Shown one piece after another: positions 47,201 through 60,869 of a DNA stretch of 64,000 bases. Position 1 is the stretch's first letter. The number at the start of each line of letters is the position of its first letter. Below the pieces are notes generated by a model. It was not told where the DNA came from and ran no database searches. It was given only the letters and a program-made list of their open reading frames with translations. The stretch covers positions 20,085,019 through 20,149,018 of the forward strand of contig CM049306.1 in assembly GCA_026874595.1 (NCBI GenBank). Reading direction: 5' to 3'. The position numbers and the translations under genes are program-made. Source of the DNA: Sipunculus nudus. Its lineage: Eukaryota > Annelida > Sipuncula > Golfingiida > Sipunculidae.

Positions 47201-50200
47201 CGCTCATCTTTCTCTAGTTGTCAGGGTCTCCCTCCTTGCAAATGTTTTACTTTCTTCTCAGTAAGATAACCCCAAAAATTTTTTTCATAAATATCAGTAA
47301 TTTCTGTTTAGTCTGTGATAATTTAGTTTTTTTCTTTCTGAAACATGAAGCTGATAAGTATTAAGTTAGTTTAGTATTTGGCTTTTAAGAAAAAAAAACT
47401 GAAGAAACTACAATTTTAAATTGTAAAAGAAATATATCTATTTAATTTCTTGTTCAGGTTGGCAAGCCAAAATGAATTGAAAAGATCAATATCTTGAAGT
47501 CCTAAGGTTTTGACCTACATTTGAAAAGTACCCCTTCTTAAAGTTGTATTCAGATTTAAGGCTTTGCTTTGTCAAGACTTAGTAATATTGTCACAGACTT
47601 TAAGTCAAAATTAATTTTATCAGTTTATTTTGGCAAGGAGATAACCTTTGATTCTATGCTTAATACTACAGTATTCACAATAAGCCAGAAAACTTGGCTT
47701 AGTGGGCCAGTTTCTGTAAGCAAAGCTGCTTGTCTCTCTACCTTTAATAGGTCACCTTGTGTGCGTGCATTTCAGCATTTTATGATAAGTTGTCAAGTTT
47801 CAGTACCTATGATATGAGAATGTATGACTTGTGACTTGATGATATGTACCTATGTGCACTGTTTGTGAGCTTGCTATACATACTTGTGTCATTATTAAGG
47901 GCTCGTATATTTTGACTTGTAAGAAAGATGATTTTGCTCATATAAAATGATGTGTATGCATGCTATTATTTTGGTTCAGTGGTTGGCCCGTGGCTCATCC
48001 ACTGTTCCAAAACTTGTGTAAGAAATTGGACTTCACATAGATGCTTGTATCAAAGCTACAGAAAGTGCTGTAGTGCTATTGACCTGTATGACCAGCTAGT
48101 TTATCCAACCTCTTGATCATTATGCCCACTGGCATGGTCTCCGGGAGGCCCTACACTTTTCACTAATTATAACTTGCATTTGATTAAATCTTGGAAGTAA
48201 TGATGCATTAATATATCGTTGAACTTGAATACATCAGAAAGATAGGAAATGCTTTGTTGTAGACCCTGGCAGCCTGGGCTGCTTTAGGGGCAGGGTGTTT
48301 ATGGTATAAATGTATTGACAGCTGACTGGTACTAATTGACACCAATTTGTTTCAACAGGGCACCCTCAAGCTACAAGGGCAGTATAAGGTGTACATGCAC
48401 TACAGTCAACCCAGGGGGAATCCCGGAGGGGGCAGTGGTAACAGAGACTCCTCAAGGCAGGACGATGTCTCAGACCCCGTCAGGACAGACTGGGTATGCA
48501 TAAAGGTAAGTACCACAAAATGTTGTGTCTTCTTAATTTACTGAAGTAAAATTACCTGAAATTGTGTTATGAATATCCAATAAACCTGTCTGTAACTTGA
48601 GGGAGTAAAGCAGATAGTTACTTAAGTAGAAGGTTGTCATAAGTACCATATATTTGGTTACCGAATCTCAGAACCTTGACAACGAAATATTATCCACAGC
48701 AGTTTGATATGACCTATAAGATGGAATCACTGAACAAGGGTCAGCAGGTGATGTTACGACAATATTTTCCAGAGCATACATTAAAAAAATAAGTTCGGAT
48801 TGATCCAACTGTGTATGCGTGTGTGGACAAATGCACTGGTTGACAAAAAAATGAGGATGGTATCTTTTTGCCTAATGACATAGTGCTAGTCAATCATCAA
48901 GTTAGTTCTATATGGTTCTACAGAAGTGTCCATGTCATTTATTGATCAGCCACTTGAAATATTGTATTCATTCTGATTTCTCTTTGTTTTAGTGTGGGAC
49001 TCGTAACTTCCGAAGGAGAGACAGATGCTTCAAGTGCAGCGCCTCCAGGGAAGGTAATAAATACTTTAATTATATACCATTAAATAATTGCTACTGTGAT
49101 GTTGGGCTTCACACATAATGTCCCCATAACTGATTGCCTCCAAGAGGCAGTTGTGAGATATTAATTTGAGAAAAAGTATGCATTGACAGGAAATCCATAC
49201 ACTTTACCACATTGGGATTTGTAGCAAGTTAATTCCATATGCTTGAAATTAAATGTTTTTTTCACCATGAATGGTGACCAGACTTTTCTCATAAATGCAC
49301 ATGGTGATTAAGAACAGTATTCCTGTGGTTTTATTTTATTCACACACTTCACTCTGGTTGTTTTCCTCCAGAAACTGTGATGGCCAGGGGAGTTGATGGT
49401 TATGATCAAGTAGGCACAAATCTGTGTAATAGTGAGTATATTATCTTATATGACAGTTACTTATTCATATGAAAGTTATAGAGGGAACATATAATACTTT
49501 GTATTTATTCGTGTACATTTTTATCCAGAGATGATGACATAAGTGGCATTAGCATTAGGTCTTGTGAATTATCTGATGTTTCTTTTGTCATAATACTTTA
49601 ATGTTTTGTGTGCACTTTTGTTCTTGTCACCATAATAATTGATTGCATATTTTTTTTTTGTAAAATTATAATTATGTTGATCATGATTCGAAAAGTATTC
49701 CATTTGTTACTTATACCATAAGATAAAATATCTGTAAATTTGAGACTAATATTTAGTTTCATCATCAAGCATGTACACATGACAACAAGTATTTCTTGCC
49801 ATAAGAAAGAAATTATATGTTCATTCATAACTTGATATTTGTACCCAGCATTGCTGTTCCGTGGGTTGGATGCCCTGACCACTGAAGAAAAGCTGATAGC
49901 TGCATTATCCCAAGTGACTGCACTAACAATAAAAAATGCCAAGACAATTTTGGATGAGACGGGTGTCTCCAGAGGCTATGCATTTGTGGAGATGAATTCT
50001 GTAAGGGAGAGCTCACAGCTACTTGAAACACTGGATAGACTGTCCTCCCCTTTTGAGGTTGATGGCAAGGGGATCATTGTAACATACGCTAAAAATACAT
50101 TCTCAACTGTGTAAGTAAAACATTTAATTCTCTTTGCGTTTCTGTATTGTTGTTAAGACTTATTATTGATTGTATTTTCTAGCTGTGGAAATTGCCAAAC

Positions 50201-53200
50201 TAGTATGTTATCTGTCTGGGCACATCAACACATTTATGTGACTTAAATATGAGGCAACTGGGTAAAGATTCGATTGTGAATTACAGTTAGTTCATCATCA
50301 GTGTTTTTGAATATTAAGCAGATTTTATGAAGTCTATATACTCAATTTTGAATGACTAAAGAATATTTCATATTTGTACAAGACCTTCTAGGTTACTCTT
50401 ACTGTAATGATTGAAAGTTTGCCAGTGCTCTGTACGTTGGATAATTCCAGAGTTGAATAGGTTAAAGTTTCCATAGCTGATAAGAATTGAACAAAGATCT
50501 AAATTTGTGTTTTTATTTTCATTCCAGGATGGCATCACTCAACCAGTGGACTCAGGGGGTGAGTAGATACAGTTTCTTTTGTTACCTGTCACCTGTATGC
50601 TATAAAACTTCACGTAAGAGTTAAAAATAAAAAAAAATCATGTTCATGGTAATTCTTAGAACAAGCAAAAGCATTTAGAAATAAACAGGTTTGCAGCAAA
50701 ATAAGCAAAAACTTTTGCATTTAATATTATATTGGTTAAATGAAATTTTACTGGATTTATTGTCTTTTTTTTTTGTGTATATTTGTTTTCCTTAGAGAAC
50801 AACAAGATCGTAGACTTAATTTAAGCCCACCATGCTGCTTGGGTACCATACCTTCTAATTTATACTACTGTACTCCAGTGCAGTCATAGATGTAGACTGT
50901 GCCTTGACAACTAATATTTGGTGTTCCAGGCAAGCTGGGAGTACAATCAGACGGGGGAATACAACCAATATTACAACCAGCAGCAACAGCAGCAGGGAGG
51001 TTATTATGACCAGAATGGTCAGTTCTACAGTGGCCAGAATGGTTTTAATTATTATTATGGACAACAAGGTTTTGAGGGTCAAGCTGGCGCGGACGGTCAG
51101 AGCACACAGAGTAAGTTTGATGTCCAGTCAGTGATATTGATTGTGAATATGTCAGTATGGTACTAGTAACACCATAGTTAAGCTCTACTATATATAATGA
51201 TTACTAGTGTCAATACCTGTTCAAACCCAAGTGTACAGTGTTTAACTGATCTGCAGGGACTACCCATTAAGTTGTTAAGTGGAAAAAGATCAGAATGTGA
51301 GATTTCTTCCCCACAGACCCTGCACATGTACATTATTGCAAATATCAAGAGCAGTCCAGAAGGGTTCCACCTCTAACTGATAATCACAGGTTTTGAGTGA
51401 TATTAGAGGAAATTGTGATGATGGTGATGAAATGTTGGCAAATTATTTAGCTGTTCACTAATTCTAGCTTTCTTTGTTTGTGGTGGTGAAATATTTAGGA
51501 AATTTGCTAGAACTTAAAATTTTACCATATCGGTCATTGTAGGTACTTGAATACTTCAGTCCTTTACTACCTGCCTGATGGTTAAATGATGTTCTAATAT
51601 TTTCATTCTTTATCAGGTGATTCAACCAATGCTGCAGCAGCTGTGGCCCAGGCAGCCATCCAGCAAGCACAAGCTGCTAAACACTATCAAAAACAGGTAA
51701 ATATAGCCTCTTGTGGCCTAATGCTGTAAAATAGTGGATTATTTTATAATCCAAATACCTGAATTCAGATGTAACTGCTTGTACAATTCTAGTTCACTTC
51801 AAAGAGACTATTATTGTCATGTTCCTTGTCATGTATACATTTTGGGTTTCTCAGTTTAATCCTTTTGTATAATGCAAGTACACTAAACCACTAAGGGGAA
51901 ATGCCATTGTAAACAGCTTTTTTTATATGATACAAATCAGTCTGCATTGTCTTCTTTAATGGAACTGGGAAATTTGTTTGTAAACTTCAAGTGGAAATAA
52001 TTTTAATATATTTTGCAACCATTTCTAAGAACCTGATCATAAACCTAGATTTATGACTGGTCATATAATACAGGAACAAAGGGATTACAGTTTTTGAAGA
52101 GATGTTGAAATCAGTAATCATTCATGTGCATTCGTGTACTCTTCTTTATCAGCAACAAGATGATGTTAAAAAGGTGTCACCTGAACCAAATCCTGAACCA
52201 GCAGCTGCAGATAAACCACAGACAGCAAGCAGCATTAGCACTGAATGGACCACAACACAAGCAGACCAACAACAAGAATATACACAATACCGTGAGTATC
52301 TTACTGTAAGAAATAGCTCCTAACTTTATATTACAATGCAAGGTATGGTAAATTTATAACACACATGAGAACTTAGTGCAGTTATCTTTCACTTCAATTA
52401 TAAGCATTCTATTAATATAACAATCCCACAGTGGTAATCTTTGGACAGTGATTATATCCATCCACCTGTCTATCTGTGAACATCCCAAAAGGCTTCAGTC
52501 AGAAAATAAGGTGATATGAAAATTGATATCATACTGCTGGATGTTTGTTATTTACCTTCTCTTTGTTTTCCAGCTGTACCTGATGTATCTAAATATCAGT
52601 ACGATGAAACCTCGGGCTATTACTATGATTCCACTACGGGACTGTACTACGATGCAGGCTCACAGGTATTTATGGCTTTATTGATGGCGGCCATCAGACT
52701 TGCTGCTAGATAGTCATTGTGCTTTATTACTACCAGAATATGTTTTGAACAAAATAAATATGAAAAATGTTCAGTAAAGTTTAGTAACTCAAATGCAAGA
52801 ATATTTTCTTATGTCTTAAGATAAAAAAGACGTCTGACATTGTTTGACACTGTATGACCATCATGTAATTCGATTGGGATTCCCAGGCACCACTGTTACT
52901 GGCAGCAAAAAGGGAAATACGGGAGTACCAAAATCTATAAATAAACATTACGAAGAGCGAAGTATGTATAGAAACTTAAGGTTTCACCATTCTGTCAGAT
53001 TTCTGCGATTTTCCATTGTGTTTTATACATATATAATATTATTTGGTGAGTAAATCTGTGAATGTGCCTTTTGGTAAGTAAATCTGTGAATGTACACCAG
53101 GTACCGGCGGATCGTAATTCCCTAATTGTTCTAAAATTATACAATGCTAAAACAACAAATATACTACACTTACCAGAATTTACCTGGTTCCATAAATAGA

Positions 53201-56200
53201 TATATGTAAAAATCTATGATTGATTATGTTTTTAACATTTTGCTTGGCATCCCTGGATAACCTTTTTAAAGATCCAACAAAAACTGATCAGGTTATCAGT
53301 TGTAACATTATGTACAGAGTGTCAAAATTCAAAGTGTTATAAACCTTAAATAAATCAGTAAGGGGTGTTTTGTGACAACCTAGTACAGACAGTAAAGGGT
53401 TAATATTTATATTGAGTTGTACATTGTTACTGTTCTTGACTGAAAGATCTGGGTTTATACTGGATAATTACCTGCCAAGTGAACATGTGAGCACTAACGA
53501 TACCACTTTCAAATCCAGAGACCAGGTGTCCCCTCGCCTTGGCTTTACTGTACTGTGGAACAGAAAAGGAATATCTTTAGAAATTATTGTGATCCTAAAT
53601 GTGACAGAAAATTGTTCTTACACGTAGCTTTCCTAAGAGGAAAAAATAAATCTTTGAACGGGGAGCTGTTAAGTCTTCATAAGATATTCAGGTGCTAAGG
53701 GAGCACAGTCTTCCAAATGTTTTGTCTCCATGACGTTTTACTAATGTAATGATTAAACACATCTCTCTGTTACAGTATTACTACAATGCTCAGACTGCCC
53801 AGTTCTTGTATTGGGACGGTGAAAAAAAGACATATCTCCCAGCTCCCACCGATGGTGATGCAAACGGCGCGGAACAGAAGGATGATGGCAAGGGCAAAAA
53901 GGAGAAGGAGAAGAAGGAAAAGGTCAAGGTCGCTAAAAAGATTGCCAAGGTGAATGTCATCCCTACTTGTATAAAATTTTTAACATAGTGAGGACAAGTC
54001 TCAGAAATAGATGCGAGGTTGGCTTTTATTGAGTGTGTGTGCAAGCAGTATATGATTTGCTAAATATAGAAATGTTTTATTCACAGTTCTTGATCATATC
54101 ATCACTTGCCAGGTGTGTAATCTCTCATGTCTGTCAAGATGAATGCTGTATTTGAAATTTCCTCATAGCCATTGTAACTTTTGCTCACCTTTGCATTTTT
54201 AACAGAACTAGCTATTATCTCTAAAGCAGAAGCAAAGAACTGTAAGATATTGATTCATCTAAGGTTTTTAGCTCAGCTGACTATAAGTCATCTGAGCTAT
54301 AGTCATGGTCCATTGTCCGTCGTCTGTCTGTCTGTCTGTCCGTCTGGATGTCCGTCCGTAAGACTTGCACGTTTCGACACCGTTGGACCTACGAATCTGA
54401 ATTTCGGCATAATGTTAGATGTCCCCATAATCTCCTACCATGCCAAAAATTGGGTCAATAGGACTTCGTTCCTTTGAGATATTAAGGAAAAACCTCAATT
54501 TTTTATTAGAAATCTATTTTCACACTTCAGGACTGCCTAATATCAAAACCACTCATCTGGTTTTCTTCATATTTACCATAAATATTCCTCTATATAGTTC
54601 CTATGTACATGGTAGATATTAAGGCAGTATTATATAATTTAAAAAAGTTATGGGCCCAAACATAATGGACTTTGTAAAAAAATCAGGAAGATATTTGGTC
54701 ACTTAAGACCAAAAGTGTTAAAGGTAGGGACTTTATTCCAGTAATACAACTTTAATTAATCAAAATTTAATTGTATACCAAAAATTAGATCAAAATCTGT
54801 TAAATTTTTTTAAATATTGGCAAAAATATAAAATTGGTACCTTAAATTTTGCCAAACTTTGGCCATGGCACGTTTTTTTCCTGTAAGTACTGTGGATTTA
54901 ATTTTCACACCATGTATACATAAGGATTTAATCTGTAAAAATCTGAAATTTGAAAATAAAAGCTGCAAAATTAGGCTAGTTATTGATTTTTTTTGGAGGC
55001 TCTTGTTGTATTCCCTTACATTGTCAAGCAGTCCACTTTGATGACTGTAGGTCATTCAGTGCACATCTCTATGCTCCCCAGGCAGTTGACATAATTTTAG
55101 ATGTCCCCAAAATCTCCTACCATACAGAAAATTGGGTTATTAGGACTTTGTTCCTTCGAGATATTAAGGAAAAAAAAACTGTTTTCCATAAAAAAAAGCC
55201 ATTGTTACACTTCAAGGCTGCCAAATATCAAAACCACTGATCTGTTTTTGATCGTATTTAGTATTCACATTCTTTTATACATTTTCTATGAACATACCAA
55301 GAATTAGGTCAGTATTGGGTATTATTTTGAAGTTATGGGCCAAAACATAATGCAATTTTTTTAAAAATCAGGAAATATATTTACTCACCTAACATGAGAA
55401 TTGCTGAACTTAGAGACTTTTTTTCAGGAATATAACTTTATTTAATCAAGATTCAATTGTTTACCCAAAATTAGATCTGAATTTTGCAAATTTTTAAGTT
55501 ATTAGCATAAATAAAAAATCAATACCTTAAATTTTGTCCAACTTTGGCAATGTTGATTTAATTTTCCCAGCATATATGCATAAGGATTTAATCTTTTAAA
55601 ATCTGAACTTTCAAAAGAAATTGATTGGAATGAATAGCTTTCATTCATGTTTTCATACACCATGTCAAGTGTTGTTTACATCTAGCCCACCTAGTAGTAC
55701 AGCCTTCACTTGCATTATGTAACCCACCCCAGGCAGCTTACCTTGGCCCAGCTTGGCCGCTACTAGCAGGCTTCCCCTCTGCCCTGCACTCATCCCCCCA
55801 GCTGGTGCATAAACTAGATGAATGTTAAAATTTTTCTGTATTTTATTTTATTCTTGGACATGCTACATTTTAGATTTTGTATTGAACCACCAGGGTTACA
55901 ATGATTAAAGTGTACATTTAATTGTGTCCACAAAGTGGTGTATTGCTGTGAAAGTGTGGATGTTCATGAGATAAGTAATTCCTTACTTCAGAAGAGTAAA
56001 AACTTCACCAGGTGTGAAATTGACTATTAATTCCAGTAATTAGTTAAAACTGGGATAGTAATTAGCACAATGATATTGTTTGTCCCTCATTTAACCAACA
56101 GTGTGTATACTTTATTTGAAAAGATGTTTTATTTTATCAAATTTACTTTTATTTTATTTTGGTGAATAAAATTAAGCATGTCCTGAAAACTCCAATGTGC

Positions 56201-59200
56201 AAAACTTTTTAATAGTGATTCAAGGAATATTCTTGTAGATGCCATGTTCTGGCATTATTTTCTTTTAAAATCAGTTTAAACATTTATGATTTAAAAATAA
56301 TAAAATATATGTGTATGCATAATATGACCCAATGTTTTTTACTCTGTATATATAATGATTGCAACTTTTGCAACAATTCTAATATTTTAACTTATATTTT
56401 CAGGTTTTTTAATTAAAAATTTATAAACCTGTAAATAAAAAAATGATTCAGATAAAAACTTCTTAATGGAAAAAGTGGATCTGCTTAAAAAAATAGGATT
56501 ATATATAAACTTAAATGCATTATTCTCTTGAAAGTGAAATAAAGGTATTAGTCCATTCTGTCCACTTGCCTGTCCATCTGTAAATTTTCATATGCAACAC
56601 AGTATCTCAAAACTTTTACTATTTTTCTTCATGACAGTCTTGTCAGAGTATTAGTTTGCAATCATATATTTAGAACTTTACTATAACCAAGTAGGAGGGC
56701 CCCTTTCCTCTTAGCTTTTCATATTCTTATATAAATGAAAAACATTACAATAGAATATTTCTACATCCACCTTCGTGCTGCCCTCACTTTTCCCTTCTCC
56801 AAACCCCATCCCAAAGTCAGCCTCAGTAAGCAAGAACAAGATGAATCAGATACATTCATACTTTAATATTTTGTATAACTATTCGTCCATAGGTACCTAT
56901 GTACATGCCAGAAATTATGTCAATATTGTGTAATATGTAGACATAGTGGGCATCACAATAATGTACCTTGTCAAGACTAAAGAGATATTGTGTCATACAG
57001 TCACATATTCATAAATCACTTCATCAGCATAGTTAATCATAACATCATATCTGTCAAATTGAACGCTTGCAGACTACAATACACTTTAGATCCTTCAACA
57101 AATAGCCTTATCATCATTCTACTACTGCTTATTACTGCTGTCATTGCATTCATATTTGCTCAAATATATCACAATTTTCAACCCCTCCTAAATAAATAAA
57201 AAATGAACCACTTTGTTTGACTCTATTAATCCATCAGTCAGGTAATTTCATTTATCATTTACTCACATATTACATTACATTCCTTTATAATAGCCCAACA
57301 TGTACATATTATTCATAAGCTTTATCGACTCGATATAGTATCACAGTGGAGAAACATTTATAGTCCAATCACGATCAGCTGAGCGCCGTGACCCATGGGT
57401 CCCTTGTTCTACTCTAAATTTTCATTCTATATGTGACTGTTTACAACATTGGTTTAAATTGATTGGTTACTTTCTAAATGATTCATATATGCTTATTGTT
57501 TGATGCAGGATATGGAGAAATGGGCCAAGACATTAAATGCACAGAAGGAAGCAATGAAGGACTTCAAGAAATCCTTCCAGCCCCTAGGAGGAGAAGGAGG
57601 GGCTCGCAAAGAGTCTGCTACAGCTGATGCAGGCTTTGCTGTCTTAGAAAAGGGTGGTGTGCGGGTAGAACCTCAGCTTCGACAGCCTGATCAGTTCTTG
57701 ATGCCTCCGCCCCCAGGACCATTGGCGGTAAGTTTGTCCTTTGTGATATCTCATTGGTATTGTTGTAATGATATTTAAGTCCATTTGCATAGGCAGGCAG
57801 AACACAGGAATGTTGTTCATTGACACCCTTTCATGAAATACCAGGATGTGAAAAATATTTATATGCAGTGCTCTGTTGCCTAATATATTGTCTAGTCTGC
57901 AAACTACAATACCAGTCTATATTATATCGCTTTTGTTTGCATGACCTCATGATACCAACAAGTGTATCAATGCAAGTTCAGGTAGTTTAAGCATTGACGT
58001 GAGAGATCAGTGATTGTAAATTCAAGAGTAGAAATATATCAGGGAGATACCTGATAATGATATAAGAATAGCAGTGTGGAGAGATTAATTAAAAATATTT
58101 ACATTGCAAAGAATTTCATTGTATGTTTATGACTGTATGGAGATTGCACAGAGTAGTTAGTAATAGACCTACAGACCTGATGAACCATTTGTCATTTTAG
58201 AATTGTTGAGTTAAGTAGGACTGACAAAAAAAATTGTGATGCTAAAGAAAGTTCTATTTGTTACAGAGTGGTGGTGAAGCTGGCAGTGCTGGGGAGGCTG
58301 GAGCAGCCAGCGGCCTGGTAGCATCATATGGAGGAGACAGCGATTCAGACCAGGAAGATGCTGAAGAGAATGTCCAAAGTTTGGAGAGCAAGCTCTTGGA
58401 CTGGGTCAAGATGGCCTGTCTGTTGTGTAAGCGTCGCTTTCCAAGTAAAGAAGCTCTACAGAGGCACCAGCAGTTGTCTGATCTGCACAAAAAGAATGTA
58501 GAGGACCTGAAAAAGAGCAAAGGGTCAGGGAACAACCAGTCACAGTACAGGGATCGTGCCAAGGAGAGGCGAGACAAATACGGCATTACTGATCCACCCA
58601 TACAGAAGAAAAGGCCGCAAGCAGATGCACCAGTCCCGTAAGTGACCATAAAAGCACAAGGTCTAATTCCAGTTCTGCTGGAGTTTGTGTCTTTTCTGTT
58701 GCTACTTATACTGATTCTAGAAACACGGTGAAATTATGTAGCTTGGAAATCACAAAGTAAAAACTTTTTCTTTATGGTTCACCAGCCTTAGTAAATTTTG
58801 CTGCTTGTAAAGCTGATCACATTTGCTGAATACTATTATCTGTAATGTACTTTACAGTTTCACTTGATGATAACTCCTGTCTGTCCATGTCTTGGAAAGG
58901 CCAGTTTTTGGGCTTGAAGTCTTGGGAATGATGCAGAGAATGTCCAAAGGGGGTTAATTTACATTCTTTCTTCTAAGAACTTTGACATTATTTGGCAATT
59001 TATTGGAAGGGTCCATTACAGCACCATCAATCAGAAATTATGCCAAAACCCCTGCCAAACGAAGTGCATGGGATTGTTCCATCACAAAAATGTAAAATGC
59101 TAATGCGGTTTAAATGAAAACTGTTCATAGATAATGCAGATTTTTGTCCAAATGCAGTGTTTCCATCATCGAAGTTATGTTCTTAATTTATTGTGACCCA

Positions 59201-60047
59201 AGTTGAGGTTTCTTTGCTAATATAACTTGAACTTAAAGCACAATGTAACATTAGCAATGTAGAAAAAGTGCTGCACAAACATAGGACAACTGGTCAGCAA
59301 TGTGTGTGCTGAAGAAGTACTATATACCCTTGAATTAAATTAGATGTTTTTGTTTTCTCTTAGGTTTGAACAGCCCACCAAAGAGAAGATTGGAAAAGAC
59401 AACATTGGGAACAAACTGATGCAGAAGATGGGGTGGAGTGAAGGACAGGGGCTGGGTAAAACAAGCCAGGGTCGCACTGACCCAATACAGGTAAGCATTC
59501 CTTGTAATAAATTGTGTCAGAAACAGAATTTGTGTTTGGGAACAAATGTGTCTGTACTTTGTATATGGTTATATCAGTGTTCACCAGTGTCATAATTAAG
59601 CATGATGATTGGCATATTTAATCAACAAGTCCGAATGATGTTGTTTGTCCACCCCAGAAAACCTGTCAGATATTTGGAATATTTGACAAAAAGTATTTTA
59701 TAAAAATGACTAAATTTAGATGGGCTCTGAATGCTATCAAATTATTCTATTTTTAATCATGGAGAAAATTTTAATGACCCATAGTGTTTAATGTGGAAAT
59801 TTAAAGCTATTAACACTGGTACTTTCAGTTAATATAAAACAATATGAATTTCTTAGTAACTTTCAGGCAGTTAGGTACCTTATATTAAATATGTGTAAAA
59901 CCATCAGAATTTTATTTTCAGGCACAGAGGAGAAGTGCGACAGCAGGTCTCGGTGCACGTGGAGGCAATTACGATGTGGGTCCATCAGACAGTTACAAAG
60001 ATACTGTAAAGAAAATGATGATGGCAAGATATAATGAGAGCGAATAA
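44214..60047 (+). CDS. RBM5: RBM5/RBM10-type RNA-binding splicing regulator, complete coding region
   Basis: Coding exons: 44214-44356, 44695-44821, 45393-45578, 46072-46141, 47033-47106, 48359-48505, 48993-49053, 49372-49431, 49849-50110, 50528-50558, 50930-51110, 51617-51696, 52153-52291, 52574-52665, 53776-53949, 57509-57727, 58267-58637, 59364-59490, 59922-60047. All introns are GT-AG and the phases agree throughout, giving 889 residues (human RBM5 815, RBM10 930). Domain order is that of RBM5/6/10: RS/RD-rich head, RRM1, RanBP2 zinc finger, RRM2, OCRE, C2H2 and G-patch. Family members work in the nucleus on early spliceosomes and alternative exon choice. The first ATG of MMMGGQDG lies one base after an acceptor, so the 5' UTR is in an upstream exon. 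RBM5 and RBM10 are vertebrate paralogues, so this is probably their single invertebrate counterpart; the symbol is by similarity. Confidence 0.95.
44695..47106 (+). CDS. RBM5: RBM5-like exons 2-5: RD/RS-rich head and RRM1
   Basis: Exon 2 (44695-44821) encodes an Arg/Asp-rich stretch ([20 protein letters not shown]) typical of the family head. Exon 3 ends with RNP2 of RRM1 (NTILLKAL, residues 137-144). Exon 4 gives the helix and exon 5 the RNP1 (SRGFAFVEF). RRM1 is about residues 137-215 and is split across four exons. Confidence 0.93.
48359..50110 (+). CDS. RBM5: RBM5-like exons 6-9: RanBP2 zinc finger and RRM2
   Basis: Exon 6 ends in DWVCIK and exon 7 continues [15 protein letters not shown], making the four-Cys W-x-C RanBP2-type finger (about 243-268) with the intron inside it. 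Exon 8 is a short linker. Exon 9 holds essentially all of RRM2 (RNP2 LLFRGL, RNP1 RGYAFVEM; about 290-375). The paired finger and RRMs are the RNA-reading part of the family. Confidence 0.93.
50528..50558 (+). CDS. RBM5: RBM5-like exon 10, 31-base microexon
   Basis: Bounded by TTCATTCCAG and GTGAGT; it encodes [10 protein letters not shown] after a split Val codon. Its length is not a multiple of three, so leaving it out would shift the reading frame. Confidence 0.85.
52574..53949 (+). CDS. RBM5: RBM5-like exons 14-15: OCRE domain and Lys-rich stretch
   Basis: Exon 14 has [20 protein letters not shown] and exon 15 [20 protein letters not shown], the aromatic repeats of an OCRE domain (about 527-575). 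In RBM5 this domain binds proline-rich tails of snRNP SmN/B proteins. Exon 15 then turns Lys/Glu-rich, resembling a nuclear targeting stretch. Confidence 0.93.
54265..57408 (+). mobile_element. Unclassified 3.1-kb repeat family, copy B, in an RBM5 intron
   Basis: Fills most of the intron between exons 15 and 16. It has the same head hairpin, GTCCGTC/GTCTGTCT simple repeat, two GATGTCCCC segments, and tail CGATCAGCTGAGCGCCGTGA then CCCATGGGTCCCTTGTT. It lacks the nested insertion and tandem duplication of copy A. It lies in the same direction as the gene. Confidence 0.88.
58267..60047 (+). CDS. RBM5: RBM5-like exons 17-19: C2H2 finger and G-patch
   Basis: Exon 17 encodes an acidic stretch and a C2H2 finger ([20 protein letters not shown] then SDLH, about 733-756). 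Exon 18 carries the G-patch core ([20 protein letters not shown]). Exon 19 ends [12 protein letters not shown]...[18 protein letters not shown], the conserved C-terminus. G-patches in this family engage DEAH helicases such as DHX15. Confidence 0.94.
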
Positions 60048-60497
60048 AGTTCAGTAACACTGGGTGGATTGTGGTGTACCAGTTTATAATGGTTGTGAGG
60101 TCTGGTTACCATGATGTGATGGACTTGTATTACATCAACAGCACTTGTATTGCACCAATATATAGGAACAGACCTGCACAATTATCAAACTTGTCCATGA
60201 AAATCAGCTCCATGTGTTCAGCGGTAAAAGGTGCCAAGTGAATGGATCTCTGAAGTAGTCATCTTTTTTGAAGCTTGGTTGATATTAAAAATATTGATTA
60301 GTCAATCTTTATTATAACCAAGATCTCTGATGTGATTCACACTCGCAGCTGAGCTTGCGAGAGGGCCACTGCAAATGGATTTTGTATATATTGTATATTG
60401 TGCTAAACTTGCCTGTATTCCTGTTAGATATACAAGTGGATGAAACTTTGATGTCAGTAGCATGGAAAGTCATAAGGCAAGGATTTGTAATATAGAA

Positions 60498-60503
60498 AAT
60501 AAA
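60498..60503 (+). terminator. Polyadenylation signal AATAAA of the RBM5-like gene
   Basis: AATAAA about 450 bases after the stop codon, followed by T-rich and GTTGTT text. It gives a 3' UTR of roughly 470 bases. Confidence 0.7.
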
Positions 60504-60564
60504 TATTTTTTAATATATTTTGGTGTTGTTACATATATGGGTGACATTTGTGTGTCATTGGTGT

Positions 60565-60868
60565 TTATTTTTAGCTGCGCTGACTAAGTCATCTGAGCTA
60601 TTGCGATAACCCTTTGTTTGTCCGGCCATCTGTCCATTATCAGGGCACAAATCGTAACCGCTGGACCTGGAATCTTCTAATTTGACATCCAGGGAGGTCC
60701 ATTAAGTTCTCCTTGAAAACTTAGAATTAGGTCTCTGTTACCCATATTCTTCGAGCTATGGGGCTCCGAAGAACCCCCTGAATAATGGAAAATTAGATAC
60801 AAAAACTCAAGTATCTGAACAACTAATGCATTTATCACCATGATTCTTTGCATAGATATTGATCATGT
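60565..60868 (+). repeat. Divergent head fragment of the same or a related repeat family
   Basis: TTTTTAGCTGCGCTGACTAA then GTCATCTGAGCTATTGCGAT and TTTGTCCGGCCATCTGTCC resemble the hairpin head of copies A-C but then diverge. Copy C begins directly after it, so C may have landed in, or replaced, an older relative. Confidence 0.7.
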
Positions 60869-60869
60869 A

